Shown: positions 36,143-45,633 of the stretch, piece by piece
Numbering within the stretch: position 1 is the first letter of the stretch
How the letters are laid out: the number at the start of each line of letters is the position of its first letter
Source: Vibrio algarum
GTDB lineage: Bacteria > Pseudomonadota > Gammaproteobacteria > Enterobacterales > Vibrionaceae
Direction: 5' to 3'
Length of the DNA: 64,000 nucleotides
NCBI RefSeq assembly: GCF_028204155.1
Contig: NZ_JAQLOI010000001.1
Span: 2,790,001 to 2,854,000, forward strand
Program-made: the position numbers and the translations under genes
Notes under the pieces: model-generated
What the model saw: the letters and a program-made list of their open reading frames with translations, nothing else
Databases searched by the model: none
Told to the model about the DNA's origin: nothing

Positions 36143-36949
36143 ATGAGACTTATTCCACTACAAACATCCGATGAAATTGGCTTATGGTCTGCTCGACATA
36201 TCATTGATACTATTAATAAATTCAAGCCTTCAGAGACAAAACCATTTGTATTGGGGTTACCAACTGGTGGCTCTCCACTCAAAACATACAAGTATCTTGT
36301 GGAACTTTATAATTTAGGCGAAGTAAGCTTTAAGCACGTCGTGACTTTTAATATGGATGAATATATTGGCCTTCCATCGGACCACCCTGAATCATATCGC
36401 ACATTTATGTATGAGAACTTCTTCAATCACGTTGATATTCAAGAAAAAAATATCAATTTACTGAATGGCAACACGGATGATCATGACGCTGAATGTAAGC
36501 AGTACGAAGAAAGAATTAAATCTTACGGAAAAATCAATCTCTTCATGGGTGGCGTTGGTAATGATGGTCATATCGCATTTAACGAACCAGCTTCATCGTT
36601 ATCTTCAAGAACAAGAATCAAAACATTGACAGAAGATACACGAATTGCTAATTCAAGATTTTTCGATGGGGACATAAATCAAGTACCAAAATATGCTTTG
36701 ACAATCGGTGTAGGAACGCTCCTTGATTCAGAAGAAGTCATGTTATTGGTGTCTGGTCATAACAAGGCACTCGCTCTGCAAGCCGCAGTTGAAGGTAGCG
36801 TAAATCACCTTTGGACAATTTCAGCACTGCAACTGCACGCAAAATCAGTTATTGTGTGCGATGAACCGGCAACGCAAGAACTTAAAGTAAAAACTGTAAA
36901 ATACTTCAACGAATTAGAAGCCGAAAATATCAAAAACCTCAAAAAATAG
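36143..36949 (+). CDS. nagB: Glucosamine-6-phosphate deaminase
   Basis: A 268-aa isomerase/deaminase that converts GlcN-6-P to fructose-6-P and ammonia, ending the GlcNAc pathway. Characteristic segments are LGLPTGGSPLKTYKYL, FNMDEYIGL (general acid/base Asp) and GVGNDGHIAFNEPASS. The C-terminal half has the allosteric GlcNAc-6-P site region of the hexameric enzyme. Length matches E. coli NagB (266). It is first gene of nagBAC; nagA begins 10 bases after its stop codon. Confidence 0.97.
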   Translation: MRLIPLQTSDEIGLWSARHIIDTINKFKPSETKPFVLGLPTGGSPLKTYKYLVELYNLGEVSFKHVVTFNMDEYIGLPSDHPESYRTFMYENFFNHVDIQEKNINLLNGNTDDHDAECKQYEERIKSYGKINLFMGGVGNDGHIAFNEPASSLSSRTRIKTLTEDTRIANSRFFDGDINQVPKYALTIGVGTLLDSEEVMLLVSGHNKALALQAAVEGSVNHLWTISALQLHAKSVIVCDEPATQELKVKTVKYFNELEAENIKNLKK

Positions 36950-36959
36950 GACTCTGATT

Positions 36960-38096
36960 ATGTATGCGCTAACCAACTGTAAAATTTTTACCGGTAGCGA
37001 TGTTCTCGAGAATTTCTCGGCAATCATTGAGGACGGTAAAATAAGTTCTGTCTGCTCAGACACAGAGTTGCCTAATGGCATAAACTTAATTGATCTAAAT
37101 GGGGCAAATTTAAGCCCCGGATTTATAGATCTCCAGCTTAATGGCTGTGGCGGCGTGATGTTTAACGATGAAATATCGGTTGAAACACTAGAAACTATGC
37201 ATAAAGTGAATCTTAAATCTGGTTGTACTAGTTTTCTGCCCACGTTAATCACGTCTTCAGATGCAAATATGCAGCAAGCAATTGAGGCTCAACGCCAATA
37301 TACGCGACTGCACAAGCATCAGTCTCTAGGGCTACATCTAGAGGGGCCATATCTTAACGTGATGAAAAAAGGCATTCATAGCACAGATTTTATTCGTGAA
37401 TCCGACGATTCTATGATCGACTATATCTGTTCAAACAGTGACTTAGTCTCAAAGGTAACTTTAGCTCCGGAACAAAATAACCCCGAGCATATTAAACGCC
37501 TTAGTAACTCAGGTATCGTCGTGTCGATCGGTCACTCAAATGCCACTTATGCACAAGCTATTGAAGGGTTTCAAGCGGGTATTCGCTTTGCTACACATTT
37601 GCACAATGCTATGACACCAATGACAGGGCGAGAGCCTGGCGTTGTGGGCGCGATTTTTGATACCCCTGACGTTTACGCCGGGATCATTGCTGACGGATTT
37701 CACGTCGATTATGCAAATATTCGAATTGCCCATAAATTAAAAGGCGAAAAGCTAGTATTAGTGACCGACGCCACAGCTCCGGCTGGTGCAGAGATGGATC
37801 ACTTTATTTTTGTTGGTAAAAAAGTATATTACCGGGATGGTAAGTGTATTGATGAAAACGGTACGCTTGGTGGCTCGGCACTGACAATGATAGAAGCAGT
37901 GCAAAACACGGTTGAGCACGTAGGTATCGCACTGGATGAAGCACTACGCATGGCAACACTGTACCCAGCCAAAGCGGTTGGAGCAGATAAAATGCTAGGT
38001 AGAATCAAAACCGGTATGGTTGCAAACCTTACCGTCTTTGATAACGACTTCAATGTCCATGCGACAATTGTAAACGGACAATACGAGCAAACTTAA
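36960..38096 (+). CDS. nagA: N-acetylglucosamine-6-phosphate deacetylase
   Basis: A 378-aa amidohydrolase-fold enzyme that removes acetate from GlcNAc-6-P. Metal and catalytic motifs are GLHLEGPYLN (Glu), SIGHSNATYAQA (His), ATHLHNAMTPM (His) and LVTDATAPAG (catalytic Asp). The N-terminal beta strands NLSPGFIDLQLNGCGG are typical. The single Zn/Fe site pattern is as in E. coli NagA (382 aa). It is flanked by nagB (10-base gap) and nagC (3-base gap) in one operon. Confidence 0.97.
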   Translation: MYALTNCKIFTGSDVLENFSAIIEDGKISSVCSDTELPNGINLIDLNGANLSPGFIDLQLNGCGGVMFNDEISVETLETMHKVNLKSGCTSFLPTLITSSDANMQQAIEAQRQYTRLHKHQSLGLHLEGPYLNVMKKGIHSTDFIRESDDSMIDYICSNSDLVSKVTLAPEQNNPEHIKRLSNSGIVVSIGHSNATYAQAIEGFQAGIRFATHLHNAMTPMTGREPGVVGAIFDTPDVYAGIIADGFHVDYANIRIAHKLKGEKLVLVTDATAPAGAEMDHFIFVGKKVYYRDGKCIDENGTLGGSALTMIEAVQNTVEHVGIALDEALRMATLYPAKAVGADKMLGRIKTGMVANLTVFDNDFNVHATIVNGQYEQT

Positions 38097-38099
38097 AGT

Positions 38100-39314
38100 A
38101 TGACTGACGGACAAATAGGTAACGTAGATCTTGTAAAACAACTAAATGGTGCTGCGGTATATCGCTTAATAGACCAACAGGGTCCTATTTCGCGAATTCA
38201 AGTAGCCGATGTTAGTCAGTTAGCACCTGCTAGTGTTACTAAAATAACCCGTCAGCTTATGGAAAAAGGCTTAATTAAAGAGGTAGCACAGCAAGCATCA
38301 ACGGGTGGTCGACGCGCTATCTCTTTAACAACGGAAGTTGAGCCATTCCATTCTATCGCAATTAGACTAGGACGTGATTACGTTCAACTTAGCCTTTTTA
38401 ATCTTGGCGGTGTAGAAATTGCCAGAACACAGAGTAATTTTAACTATTCAAACCAAACAGAACTTGAATCCGGCTTAATTAAGCGTATTCAACTATTTTT
38501 AGACGAATGCAGCGATAAAATTAACCAGCTCATTGCCATTGGGATTGTGTTGCCAGGTTTGGTTGACCCTGTAGAAGGTGTCGTTGACTATATTCCAAAT
38601 ACCAATGTGAATAATTTTGAGTTAGGCAATATCATCAAAAATACCTTTAACGTTGAGTGCTTCATAGGCAACGACATTAGAGGAAAAGCCCTAGCCGAGC
38701 ATTATTTTGGAGTGAGCCAAGAGTGTAACGACTCCATCTTAGTCAGCGTACATCGAGGTACAGGTGCTGGGATTATTGTTAACAAGCAAGTTTTCTTAGG
38801 CTCAAATAGGAATGTTGGTGAAATAGGCCATATTCAAATCGACCCACTTGGTGAGCAATGCCAATGTGGTAATTTCGGTTGTTTAGAAACAGTCGCTTCT
38901 AACCCTGCAATTTTGGATAGCATCAAGACATTGATAAGTAAGGGTCGTTCTTCATCACTTTCTAGCTTGGATAAAATCACCATAAAGGACGTTTGTAAAC
39001 ACGCTATGGAAGGTGATGATTTGGCAACCCAAAGCTTAATTCGAGTAGGCAATGAATTAGGCAAAGCGATTGCAATTACAGTCAACCTATTTAACCCACA
39101 AAAAATCATTATTGCAGGAGATATTACTCAAGCCGCCGAAATAGTCTTCCCTGCGATACGTCGAAACGTTGAAAGCCAATCACTCACCACTTTCCATACT
39201 GACCTACCTATTGTGGCATCCGTATTAGAAGACAAGCCGACCATAGGCGCTTTTTCTATGATAAAGAGAGCCATGCTAAATGGTGTATTGTTACAAAAAC
39301 TTTTAGAAGAGTGA
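38100..39314 (+). CDS. nagC: ROK-family transcriptional repressor NagC
   Basis: A 404-aa ROK repressor that is induced by GlcNAc-6-P. The N-terminal winged helix (VYRLIDQQGPISRIQVADVS, PASVTKITRQLMEKGLI) binds palindromic operators. The ROK kinase-fold body includes GIVLPGLVDPVEG, VGEIGHIQIDPLGEQ and the Zn site CQCGNFGCLE. It starts three bases after nagA, so it is autoregulated as part of nagBAC; the two operators at 35972 and 36068 are likely targets. Confidence 0.95.
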   Translation: MTDGQIGNVDLVKQLNGAAVYRLIDQQGPISRIQVADVSQLAPASVTKITRQLMEKGLIKEVAQQASTGGRRAISLTTEVEPFHSIAIRLGRDYVQLSLFNLGGVEIARTQSNFNYSNQTELESGLIKRIQLFLDECSDKINQLIAIGIVLPGLVDPVEGVVDYIPNTNVNNFELGNIIKNTFNVECFIGNDIRGKALAEHYFGVSQECNDSILVSVHRGTGAGIIVNKQVFLGSNRNVGEIGHIQIDPLGEQCQCGNFGCLETVASNPAILDSIKTLISKGRSSSLSSLDKITIKDVCKHAMEGDDLATQSLIRVGNELGKAIAITVNLFNPQKIIIAGDITQAAEIVFPAIRRNVESQSLTTFHTDLPIVASVLEDKPTIGAFSMIKRAMLNGVLLQKLLEE

Positions 39315-39337
39315 TTCTTTTCTCCTAGCTTGATGCA

Positions 39338-39373
39338 AAGGGTTGTGCTTGAATACGCATGACCCTTTTTTTA
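39338..39373 (+). terminator. nagBAC terminator
   Basis: Hairpin AAGGGTTGTGC...GCATGACCCTT (39338-39367) followed by T-rich sequence, 24 bases after the nagC stop codon. Confidence 0.85.
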
Positions 39374-39502
39374 TGGCTATTACCAAGCTAAATATGTTTG
39401 AGATAAGGATGAATTCACGCGCATAGAGCAATCGAATTCATTTTGATCACATAATTAATGTAATTGGAATAATTTCAATTAGAAACAGTGCGATAGGCAA
39501 GT

Positions 39503-41086
39503 ATGGAAATCATTTTAATATCATCAGCATTTGCAGCAGGCTACCTTGCATTACTTTGTAATCTCCCTCCACTCGTGGGCTTTCTGATTGCTGGATTTGG
39601 CTTGAATTTTTTTGGCTTTCAGTCCAATGAAAATATCGAGTTGCTGGCTGATTTAGGTGTAACACTACTGCTATTCACCATCGGTCTTAAACTCGATATA
39701 AAGACGCTTTTATCTAAAGAAATATGGGCTGGAGCAACCGCCCACAATCTACTTTCGACCCTCTTTTTTACCCTTTCTATTGCTGCTCTTAAATTACTCG
39801 GCGTCACGACATTCAGCCTGATGTCGTTAGAACAAATGCTATTACTCGGTTTTGCACTCTCCTTTTCTAGTACTGTTTTCGCAGTTAAAAGCCTGCAAGA
39901 AAAAGGAGAAATGAACGCGACATACGGCACAATTGCAATTGGAGTCTTGGTTATGCAAGACATTTTTGCCGTCCTATTCTTAAGCATTTCGACTGGAAAA
40001 ATACCAGAGTGGTATGCCCTGTTTTTATTCTTACTGCCATTCTTAAGACCTTTTTTCTACAGGTTACTCGATAAAGTGGGTCACGGTGAGATGCTTGTAG
40101 TCTATGGTATCTTCAGTGCACTGGTATTAGGTGCCGGATTGTTTGATTTTGCTGGGTTAAAGCCTGATCTTGGTGCGCTTATTTTGGGTATGATACTAGC
40201 CGGACATAAAAAATCATCCGAGTTATCCAAGTCGTTATTTAATCTGAAAGAGCTATTTCTCGTCTGCTTTTTCCTTAATATAGGTTTGGCGGAACAACCA
40301 ACAATAGCTGGTGCTTTAACAGCAATACTCTTTCTATTGCTGCTTCCAGTTAAAGGCATACTCTACTATTTAGTATTTAACAGCTTTAAATTTCGAGTTC
40401 GTACTTCACTGCTTGCCAGCTTATCGTTATTTAACTATAGCGAATTCGGTCTAATTGTCGGGGGCTTGGCCTTCAAAATGGGATGGTTATCTGGTGACAT
40501 GTTGGTATCAATTGCCATTGCGGTTTCTCTCTCCTTTATTATTGCTGCTCCACTTAATCGATTTGGTCACTCTTTATACCAACGCTCATCAAAATGGCTC
40601 AAAGAACGTAGCGCTGAAAAGTTGAATCATATGGACCAACTTATTAATCCAGGAAGTGCTCAAGTACTCATTTTAGGCATGGGTCGCATAGGAACAGGAG
40701 CTTATGATGAACTTACCGAGCGCTATGGAAAAATAAGCTTGGGCGTAGAGTTGCACCCTGATGCAGCAAAGCAACATCAAACAGAACATAGAAATGTTAT
40801 CTGCGGTGATGCGACTGACCCAGATTTTTGGGAGCGCATATTAGATACGGGTAATGTAAAATTGGTTCTGTTAGCGATGCCACACCATCAGGGTAACGAA
40901 CTTGCTTTAGAACAATTGAAATTGAAGCACTATACTGGTCAAACCGCTGCAATAGCAGCTTACTCTGATCAGGTCGATGCGATGCGTGAGCTTGGAGCCA
41001 ATGCCGCATTCAATATCTATAACGAAGCCGGAAGCGGCTTTGCAAAGCATGTAACTGAGCAACTTAATCCTAAATTTGATTTGTAA
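39503..41086 (+). CDS. Kef-type monovalent cation:proton antiporter with RCK_N domain
   Basis: A 527-aa CPA2-family transporter. Residues 1 to about 365 carry 12 or so hydrophobic segments, with the ion-path region ALSFSSTVFAVKSLQEKGE followed by VLVMQDIFAVLFLS. Residues from about 385 form a cytoplasmic TrkA-N/RCK_N nucleotide-binding domain (VLILGMGRIGTGAYDEL, then GVELHPD and ICGDATDPDFWERI). It resembles KefB/KefC/YbaL and probably exchanges K+ or Na+ for H+, gated by nucleotide. No KefF/KefG partner is adjacent. It lies alone between the nag operon and asnB. Confidence 0.85.
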   Translation: MEIILISSAFAAGYLALLCNLPPLVGFLIAGFGLNFFGFQSNENIELLADLGVTLLLFTIGLKLDIKTLLSKEIWAGATAHNLLSTLFFTLSIAALKLLGVTTFSLMSLEQMLLLGFALSFSSTVFAVKSLQEKGEMNATYGTIAIGVLVMQDIFAVLFLSISTGKIPEWYALFLFLLPFLRPFFYRLLDKVGHGEMLVVYGIFSALVLGAGLFDFAGLKPDLGALILGMILAGHKKSSELSKSLFNLKELFLVCFFLNIGLAEQPTIAGALTAILFLLLLPVKGILYYLVFNSFKFRVRTSLLASLSLFNYSEFGLIVGGLAFKMGWLSGDMLVSIAIAVSLSFIIAAPLNRFGHSLYQRSSKWLKERSAEKLNHMDQLINPGSAQVLILGMGRIGTGAYDELTERYGKISLGVELHPDAAKQHQTEHRNVICGDATDPDFWERILDTGNVKLVLLAMPHHQGNELALEQLKLKHYTGQTAAIAAYSDQVDAMRELGANAAFNIYNEAGSGFAKHVTEQLNPKFDL

Positions 41087-41238
41087 GATTGATAGCGAAA
41101 TTAGAACCCTTTTTCTATATAGGGACGAATAAATACCCTATTGGTGCAATCATTACATTTGTGGTGCAAAAAACAGCACGAATTAGATATTATTCACTTT
41201 TTTGGGTTATTATTAAATTTTTCTAATCATAGTCATCT

Positions 41239-41258
41239 TTAGTGATTTTAATCACAAT
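41239..41258. promoter_or_regulatory. CRP-like site upstream of asnB
   Basis: AGTGA-TTTTAA-TCACA at 41241-41256 matches nine of ten core positions of the CRP consensus, about 80 bases before the asnB ATG. It is a sequence match only. Confidence 0.4.
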
Positions 41259-41333
41259 TAACGGTTGCTTTTTTTAACGATAATGGCAAATTGTGTTTAT
41301 TGCTGTAACGGAATTTAATAGGGATTTATATTT

Positions 41334-42998
41334 ATGTGTTCAATATTTGGCATTTTAGACATTAAGAGCGATGCCGCTACTCTACGTCCAATGGCGTTAG
41401 AAATGTCGAAAAAACTTCGTCACCGTGGCCCGGATTGGTCTGGTATTTACGCCTCAGAAAAGGCAATTCTTGCTCACGAACGTTTATCTATTGTTGGTCT
41501 TAATAGTGGAGCACAGCCTCTTTACAGCCCAAATAAAAAACACATATTAGCCGTTAATGGTGAGATTTATAACCACAAAGAAATCCGCGCTAAATACGCC
41601 GACAAATACGATTTCCAAACAGATTCAGATTGTGAAGTTATTCTTGCGCTATACCAAGAACTTGGTGATGAGTTACTAGAAGAGCTCAACGGTATTTTTG
41701 CATTTGTTCTCTACGATGAAGAACAAGACAAATATTTAGTTGGCCGTGATCACATTGGGATTATTCCTATGTACCAAGGCTTCGATGAGCATGGAAACTA
41801 CTTTATCGCATCAGAAATGAAAGCCCTTGTTCCTGTTTGTAAAACAATTAGCGAGTTTCCTCCTGGCTGCTATTACGGCTCTAACGATGCCGAACCACAA
41901 CGCTATTACCAGCGCGATTGGATGGAATATGATGCAGTTAAAGACAACGTATCAAGTAAAGAAGAACTAACAAAAGCATTAGAAGATGCAGTTAAACGCC
42001 AATTAATGACTGATGTTCCTTACGGTGTTCTTCTTTCTGGTGGCTTAGATTCATCGATTACTTCCGCAGTAGCAAAACGATTTGCTGCAATGCGTATTGA
42101 GGATGATGAGAAATCAGCAGCGTGGTGGCCTCAGTTGCACTCATTTGCTATTGGACTAGAGGGAGCACCTGACCTAAAAGCTGCGCGTGAAGTAGCAGAC
42201 AAACTAGGTACTGTTCACCATGAGATGACGTATACGGTTCAAGAAGGCATTGATGCAATTCGTGATGTTATTTATCACATCGAAACCTATGATGTAACGA
42301 CTATTCGTGCCTCTACGCCAATGTTCCTTTTGGGCCGAAAAATTAAAGCCATGGGTATCAAGATGGTGCTTTCTGGAGAAGGTGCTGACGAGATATTTGG
42401 CGGTTATTTATACTTCCATAAAGCACCAAACGACAAAGAGATGCATGAAGAGTTGGTACGAAAACTTCTCGCTCTAAACATGTTCGATTGCGCGCGAGCC
42501 AACAAATCTCTAGCAGCTTGGGGTGTTGAAGGTCGAGTACCTTTCTTAGATAAAGAATTTATTGATGTCGCAATGCGCATTAATCCAAAAGACAAAATGT
42601 GTGGCAATGGTAAAATGGAAAAACACATTCTTCGTGAATGTTTTGAAGACTACTTACCAGAGTCTATCGCTTGGCGTCAAAAAGAGCAGTTCTCAGATGG
42701 CGTAGGCTACAACTGGATTGACTCGCTAAAAGAACTTGCTGAAGAAAAAGTAACGGATCAGCAATTAGAAAGTGCTGCCTTTAGATTCCCGTACAATACG
42801 CCATCAACAAAAGAAGGTTATATGTATCGTGAGATATTTGAAGAGCAATTCCCACTCCCATCAGCAGCTGAATGTGTACCTGGTGGCCCTTCTATCGCTT
42901 GCTCTTCAGCAAAAGCAATAGAGTGGGATGAAACCTTTAAGAATATGGCAGACCCTTCTGGGCGTGCTATACAAACGGTTCACAACGACTCATACTAA
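41334..42998 (+). CDS. asnB: Asparagine synthase B (glutamine-hydrolysing)
   Basis: A 554-aa enzyme making Asn from Asp, ATP and Gln. The N-terminal Ntn glutaminase domain starts at Cys2 (MCSIFGILD), with AVNGEIYNHKEIR and ASEMKAL. The C-terminal synthetase domain has the PP-loop GVLLSGGLDSSITSA and LSGEGADEIFGGY. Length equals E. coli AsnB (554). The initiator Met must be removed to expose Cys2. It is followed by a bidirectional terminator before rfaH. Confidence 0.98.
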   Translation: MCSIFGILDIKSDAATLRPMALEMSKKLRHRGPDWSGIYASEKAILAHERLSIVGLNSGAQPLYSPNKKHILAVNGEIYNHKEIRAKYADKYDFQTDSDCEVILALYQELGDELLEELNGIFAFVLYDEEQDKYLVGRDHIGIIPMYQGFDEHGNYFIASEMKALVPVCKTISEFPPGCYYGSNDAEPQRYYQRDWMEYDAVKDNVSSKEELTKALEDAVKRQLMTDVPYGVLLSGGLDSSITSAVAKRFAAMRIEDDEKSAAWWPQLHSFAIGLEGAPDLKAAREVADKLGTVHHEMTYTVQEGIDAIRDVIYHIETYDVTTIRASTPMFLLGRKIKAMGIKMVLSGEGADEIFGGYLYFHKAPNDKEMHEELVRKLLALNMFDCARANKSLAAWGVEGRVPFLDKEFIDVAMRINPKDKMCGNGKMEKHILRECFEDYLPESIAWRQKEQFSDGVGYNWIDSLKELAEEKVTDQQLESAAFRFPYNTPSTKEGYMYREIFEEQFPLPSAAECVPGGPSIACSSAKAIEWDETFKNMADPSGRAIQTVHNDSY

Positions 42999-43035
42999 TT
43001 ATTTTCTGTAATCTCAAAAATCAATGTAATTAGAT

Positions 43036-43067
43036 AAAAAAACGCCTGTTAATCAACAGGCGTTTTT
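43036..43067. terminator. Bidirectional terminator between asnB and rfaH
   Basis: Hairpin AACGCCTGTT-AA-TC-AACAGGCGTT (43041-43062) flanked by A5 and T5 between convergent genes. Confidence 0.9.
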
Positions 43068-43081
43068 ACTCGATTCTGACG

Positions 43082-43579
43082 CTATTTCAATTCAATATCT
43101 TTATTGTCTACCGATACTGGAATAGTTTGGTTCATCAAAGTAATCAATAAGATTGATCGTTTTTCTCCATCGGGTTCTTTATAAATCGCTTCAACACCAA
43201 CGAACTGCCCTTCAGTAATAACTACTTCTTGTCCAGCTTCTGGCAATGCGTCACTACGATAAAGAGCAGAATTTTTTTCAAATTCCTTAAGCTCCGTCAC
43301 CAAGTTACTATTAACTTCAATCGGTGAGATACCTCGACGTATAAAATCCACCACACCTCTAGTAGAGCGCACCGTTGTAAAGGTTGGCCCTTCTTTATAG
43401 TCAAAGTATACAAACATGTAAGAGGCAAATAGCGGCTCGGTTACCAACTTTCTCTTTCCTCGAACAACTTTTTCTATTTCGACCACTGGGTAATAGCACT
43501 CTACACCTTGGTTTTCAAGGTGACTTTTCGCTCTCGCTTGATCGCCTCTCTTACAGTAGAGAAGATACCAATGCTTCAT
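43082..43579 (-). CDS. rfaH: Transcription antiterminator RfaH
   Basis: A 165-aa NusG paralogue that binds RNA polymerase paused at ops sites and prevents termination in long surface-polysaccharide operons. The NGN domain covers residues 1-100 (MKHWYLLYCKRGDQARAKSH). The C-terminal KOW-like region (GQEVVITEGQFVGVEAIY) refolds between helical and beta states in E. coli RfaH. The internal TTVRSTRGVVDFIRRG matches the RfaH rather than NusG type. Length matches E. coli (162 aa). No ops element is seen in this window. Confidence 0.93.
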   Translation of the reverse strand: MKHWYLLYCKRGDQARAKSHLENQGVECYYPVVEIEKVVRGKRKLVTEPLFASYMFVYFDYKEGPTFTTVRSTRGVVDFIRRGISPIEVNSNLVTELKEFEKNSALYRSDALPEAGQEVVITEGQFVGVEAIYKEPDGEKRSILLITLMNQTIPVSVDNKDIELK

Positions 43580-43704
43580 AAACCTAGCTCTCTATAATAA
43601 TTGAATTCAGCTGAATGTTATCATTATCTATCGATTTGAAAAACTAGTTGCACAACAGTCACTACTAATTAGCAAGCAATCCTGACAATTTTATTATATA
43701 TAAT

Positions 43705-44667
43705 CTAAAGATAAGCCTTAACAAGCTCTGCCATCATATTAATATGATCATCATCATCGTTTAAGCATTGAACATATCGAAAATTCTTACCACCAGCGCC
43801 AATAAATATCTCTTTACACTCTTCTGCTAGTTCTTCCAAAGTCTCTAAGCAATCGCATGAAAATGCAGGTGCGACAATATCCAGAGTTTTAACGGTACTC
43901 TTAGCTAGAGATTGAAGTGTTGCATCCGTATATGGCTTCAACCACTCTTCTTTACCAAATCGAGACTGATAGCTCATGCCAATTTCATTCTCATTTAACC
44001 CTAGCTCTTGCGCCAATAATGCTGTGGTTTTTTCACAATGATTTGGATAAATATCGCCATTGTCCGCGTATCGCTGAGGAATACCGTGATAAGAACAGAG
44101 TAAATAGTCACCTTTGCCATTATCCTGCCAATGTTGACGTACTTTTTTGGCAAGGGCCGAAATATAAAGGGCGTGATCGTGATAATCATTAATCGTCTTG
44201 ACATGTAAACCGCTATCAAGCTGTGAGGCAGCTTTGTCTCTTGCGTCCTCGACAGCGCCAGTTGTTGTCCCTGAATACTGAGGATAAAGCGGCAATATAA
44301 TAATTTGCTTTGCACCACGCTGCTCAAGCGCCTTCATACCCGATATCATGCTTGGGTTTCCATAAGTCATTCCAAGTTCAACAGGAATACCGAGCGTTTT
44401 TTCAAGCATCCTCACCTGATTTTTAGAATGTACCATAAGTGGCGAACCACCATCAGTCCAGACACTCTGGTATAGCTTAGCCACTTTGGGTGCTCTTATA
44501 GGTAGTATGACGCCATGCAGTAATGGGCACCATAACCAACGATTCATATCAACAACACGGTGATCATGTAAAAACTCACTGAGAAAAGCCTTAACCGCAG
44601 CTGGCGTTGCTGCGTCAGGCGTACCTAAATTTACTAATAAAACGCCTATGTTTGTATTCGATTCCAT
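43705..44667 (-). CDS. hemH: Ferrochelatase
   Basis: A 320-aa enzyme inserting Fe2+ into protoporphyrin IX, last step of heme b synthesis. Family signatures are LLVNLGTPDAATPAAVKAFL near the start, LCSYHGIPQRYAD with the catalytic His, and the C-terminal PAFSCDCLETLEELAEE. I place the start at MESNTNIG; a seven-residue extension (from 44688) is possible. Length matches E. coli (320). It is adjacent to adk on the same strand, as in E. coli, but separated by a terminator. Confidence 0.96.
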   Translation of the reverse strand: MESNTNIGVLLVNLGTPDAATPAAVKAFLSEFLHDHRVVDMNRWLWCPLLHGVILPIRAPKVAKLYQSVWTDGGSPLMVHSKNQVRMLEKTLGIPVELGMTYGNPSMISGMKALEQRGAKQIIILPLYPQYSGTTTGAVEDARDKAASQLDSGLHVKTINDYHDHALYISALAKKVRQHWQDNGKGDYLLCSYHGIPQRYADNGDIYPNHCEKTTALLAQELGLNENEIGMSYQSRFGKEEWLKPYTDATLQSLAKSTVKTLDIVAPAFSCDCLETLEELAEECKEIFIGAGGKNFRYVQCLNDDDDHINMMAELVKAYL

Positions 44668-44770
44668 CTGATAAGTACTTATTTTCATGATAAATGATCT
44701 TCAGCATAGCTTATCTTGTCAGATTAAATTTAACAAAGACTTCCTGCATACCCTGATAATTCACGCATAA

Positions 44771-44797
44771 AAAAACCGACTTAAAAAGTCGGTTTTT
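44771..44797 (-). terminator. adk terminator
   Basis: Hairpin AAACCGACTT-AAA-AAGTCGGTTT between adk and hemH, with A-run on the left that is a U-run for minus-strand transcription. Confidence 0.88.
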
Positions 44798-44813
44798 CCA
44801 AACCTATTGTAAC

Positions 44814-45458
44814 TTAAGAAAGTGCGGCTTCTAGCTCTGAACTTACTTCCGACACTTTTTTGGTACCATCAAACTTAAGGTACGTTGTATTGCCAGCTTC
44901 AGCTTCTTTTCCATAGTATTGGATAAGAGGCGATGTTTGCTCATGATAAACACCGAGGCGTGCACGTACAGTATCTTCTTGGTCATCATCACGAACAACC
45001 AAATCTTCACCTGTGACGTCGTCTTTGCCTTCTACTTTTGGCGGATTGAATATAACGTGATATGTACGACCAGAAGGTAAATGAGCACGACGCCCTGCCA
45101 TACGCTCAACGATAACGCTGTCAGGCACATCAATTTCAATGACATTATCTACTGCAACACCAAGCTCTTTTAGACCGTCAGCCTGTGGAATTGTGCGAGG
45201 GAAACCATCTAATAGAAAACCTTTTTCACAATCATCTTGAGCGATACGCTCTTTTATCAAGCCTAAGATTATTTCGTCAGAAACAAGCTGGCCTGCATCA
45301 ATAACGGCTTTGGCTGCTTTACCCATTTCAGTACCGGCTTTGATAGCAGCACGTAGCATATCACCAGTAGAGATCTGAGGGATCCCGTATTTTTCCATGA
45401 TGAATTGAGCTTGTGTTCCCTTACCAGCACCTGGGGCACCTAGTAGAATAATGCGCAT
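44814..45458 (-). CDS. adk: Adenylate kinase
   Basis: A 214-aa long-form adenylate kinase (AMP + ATP to 2 ADP). Start MRIILLGAPGAGKGTQAQFI matches E. coli exactly in layout; the annotated frame extends 16 residues upstream without homology. The P-loop is GAPGAGKGT at 7-15, the NMP-binding region has STGDMLRAA, and FLLDGFPRTIPQAD is present. The LID domain (about 122-160) has the HVIFNPPKVEGKDDVTGE stretch without a zinc Cys4 site, the usual Gram-negative form. Confidence 0.97.
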   Translation of the reverse strand: MRIILLGAPGAGKGTQAQFIMEKYGIPQISTGDMLRAAIKAGTEMGKAAKAVIDAGQLVSDEIILGLIKERIAQDDCEKGFLLDGFPRTIPQADGLKELGVAVDNVIEIDVPDSVIVERMAGRRAHLPSGRTYHVIFNPPKVEGKDDVTGEDLVVRDDDQEDTVRARLGVYHEQTSPLIQYYGKEAEAGNTTYLKFDGTKKVSEVSSELEAALS

Positions 45459-45561
45459 GACATGTCCTCTTGATTTTGATTTATACCGAAGCTCACAGAA
45501 CTTCATATTTAATCAACTAATAACGATGAGTTTGGGTATAAGATTTATAATTACTATTCAA

Positions 45562-45596
45562 TAATAAGCCCGCGATTCTAGCACAGAATGCGGGCT
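45562..45596 (-). terminator. htpG terminator
   Basis: Hairpin AGCCCGC...GCGGGCT (45567-45596), with inner ATTCT/AGAAT pairing, after the htpG stop. The following U-tract is poor (TATTATTG on the minus strand). Confidence 0.7.
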
Positions 45597-45633
45597 CGTT
45601 GTGTAGTTTACGGGTTATCCAAGATCTATTCTC

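Noticed and set aside
41280..41310. Possible sigma-54 promoter before asnB (TGGCA...TTGC)
   Set aside because: Distance between the GG and GC elements is about 17 bases rather than the required 12.
42999..43081. tRNA cluster near asnB as in E. coli
   Set aside because: The gap holds only a terminator hairpin; no tRNA cloverleaf is present.
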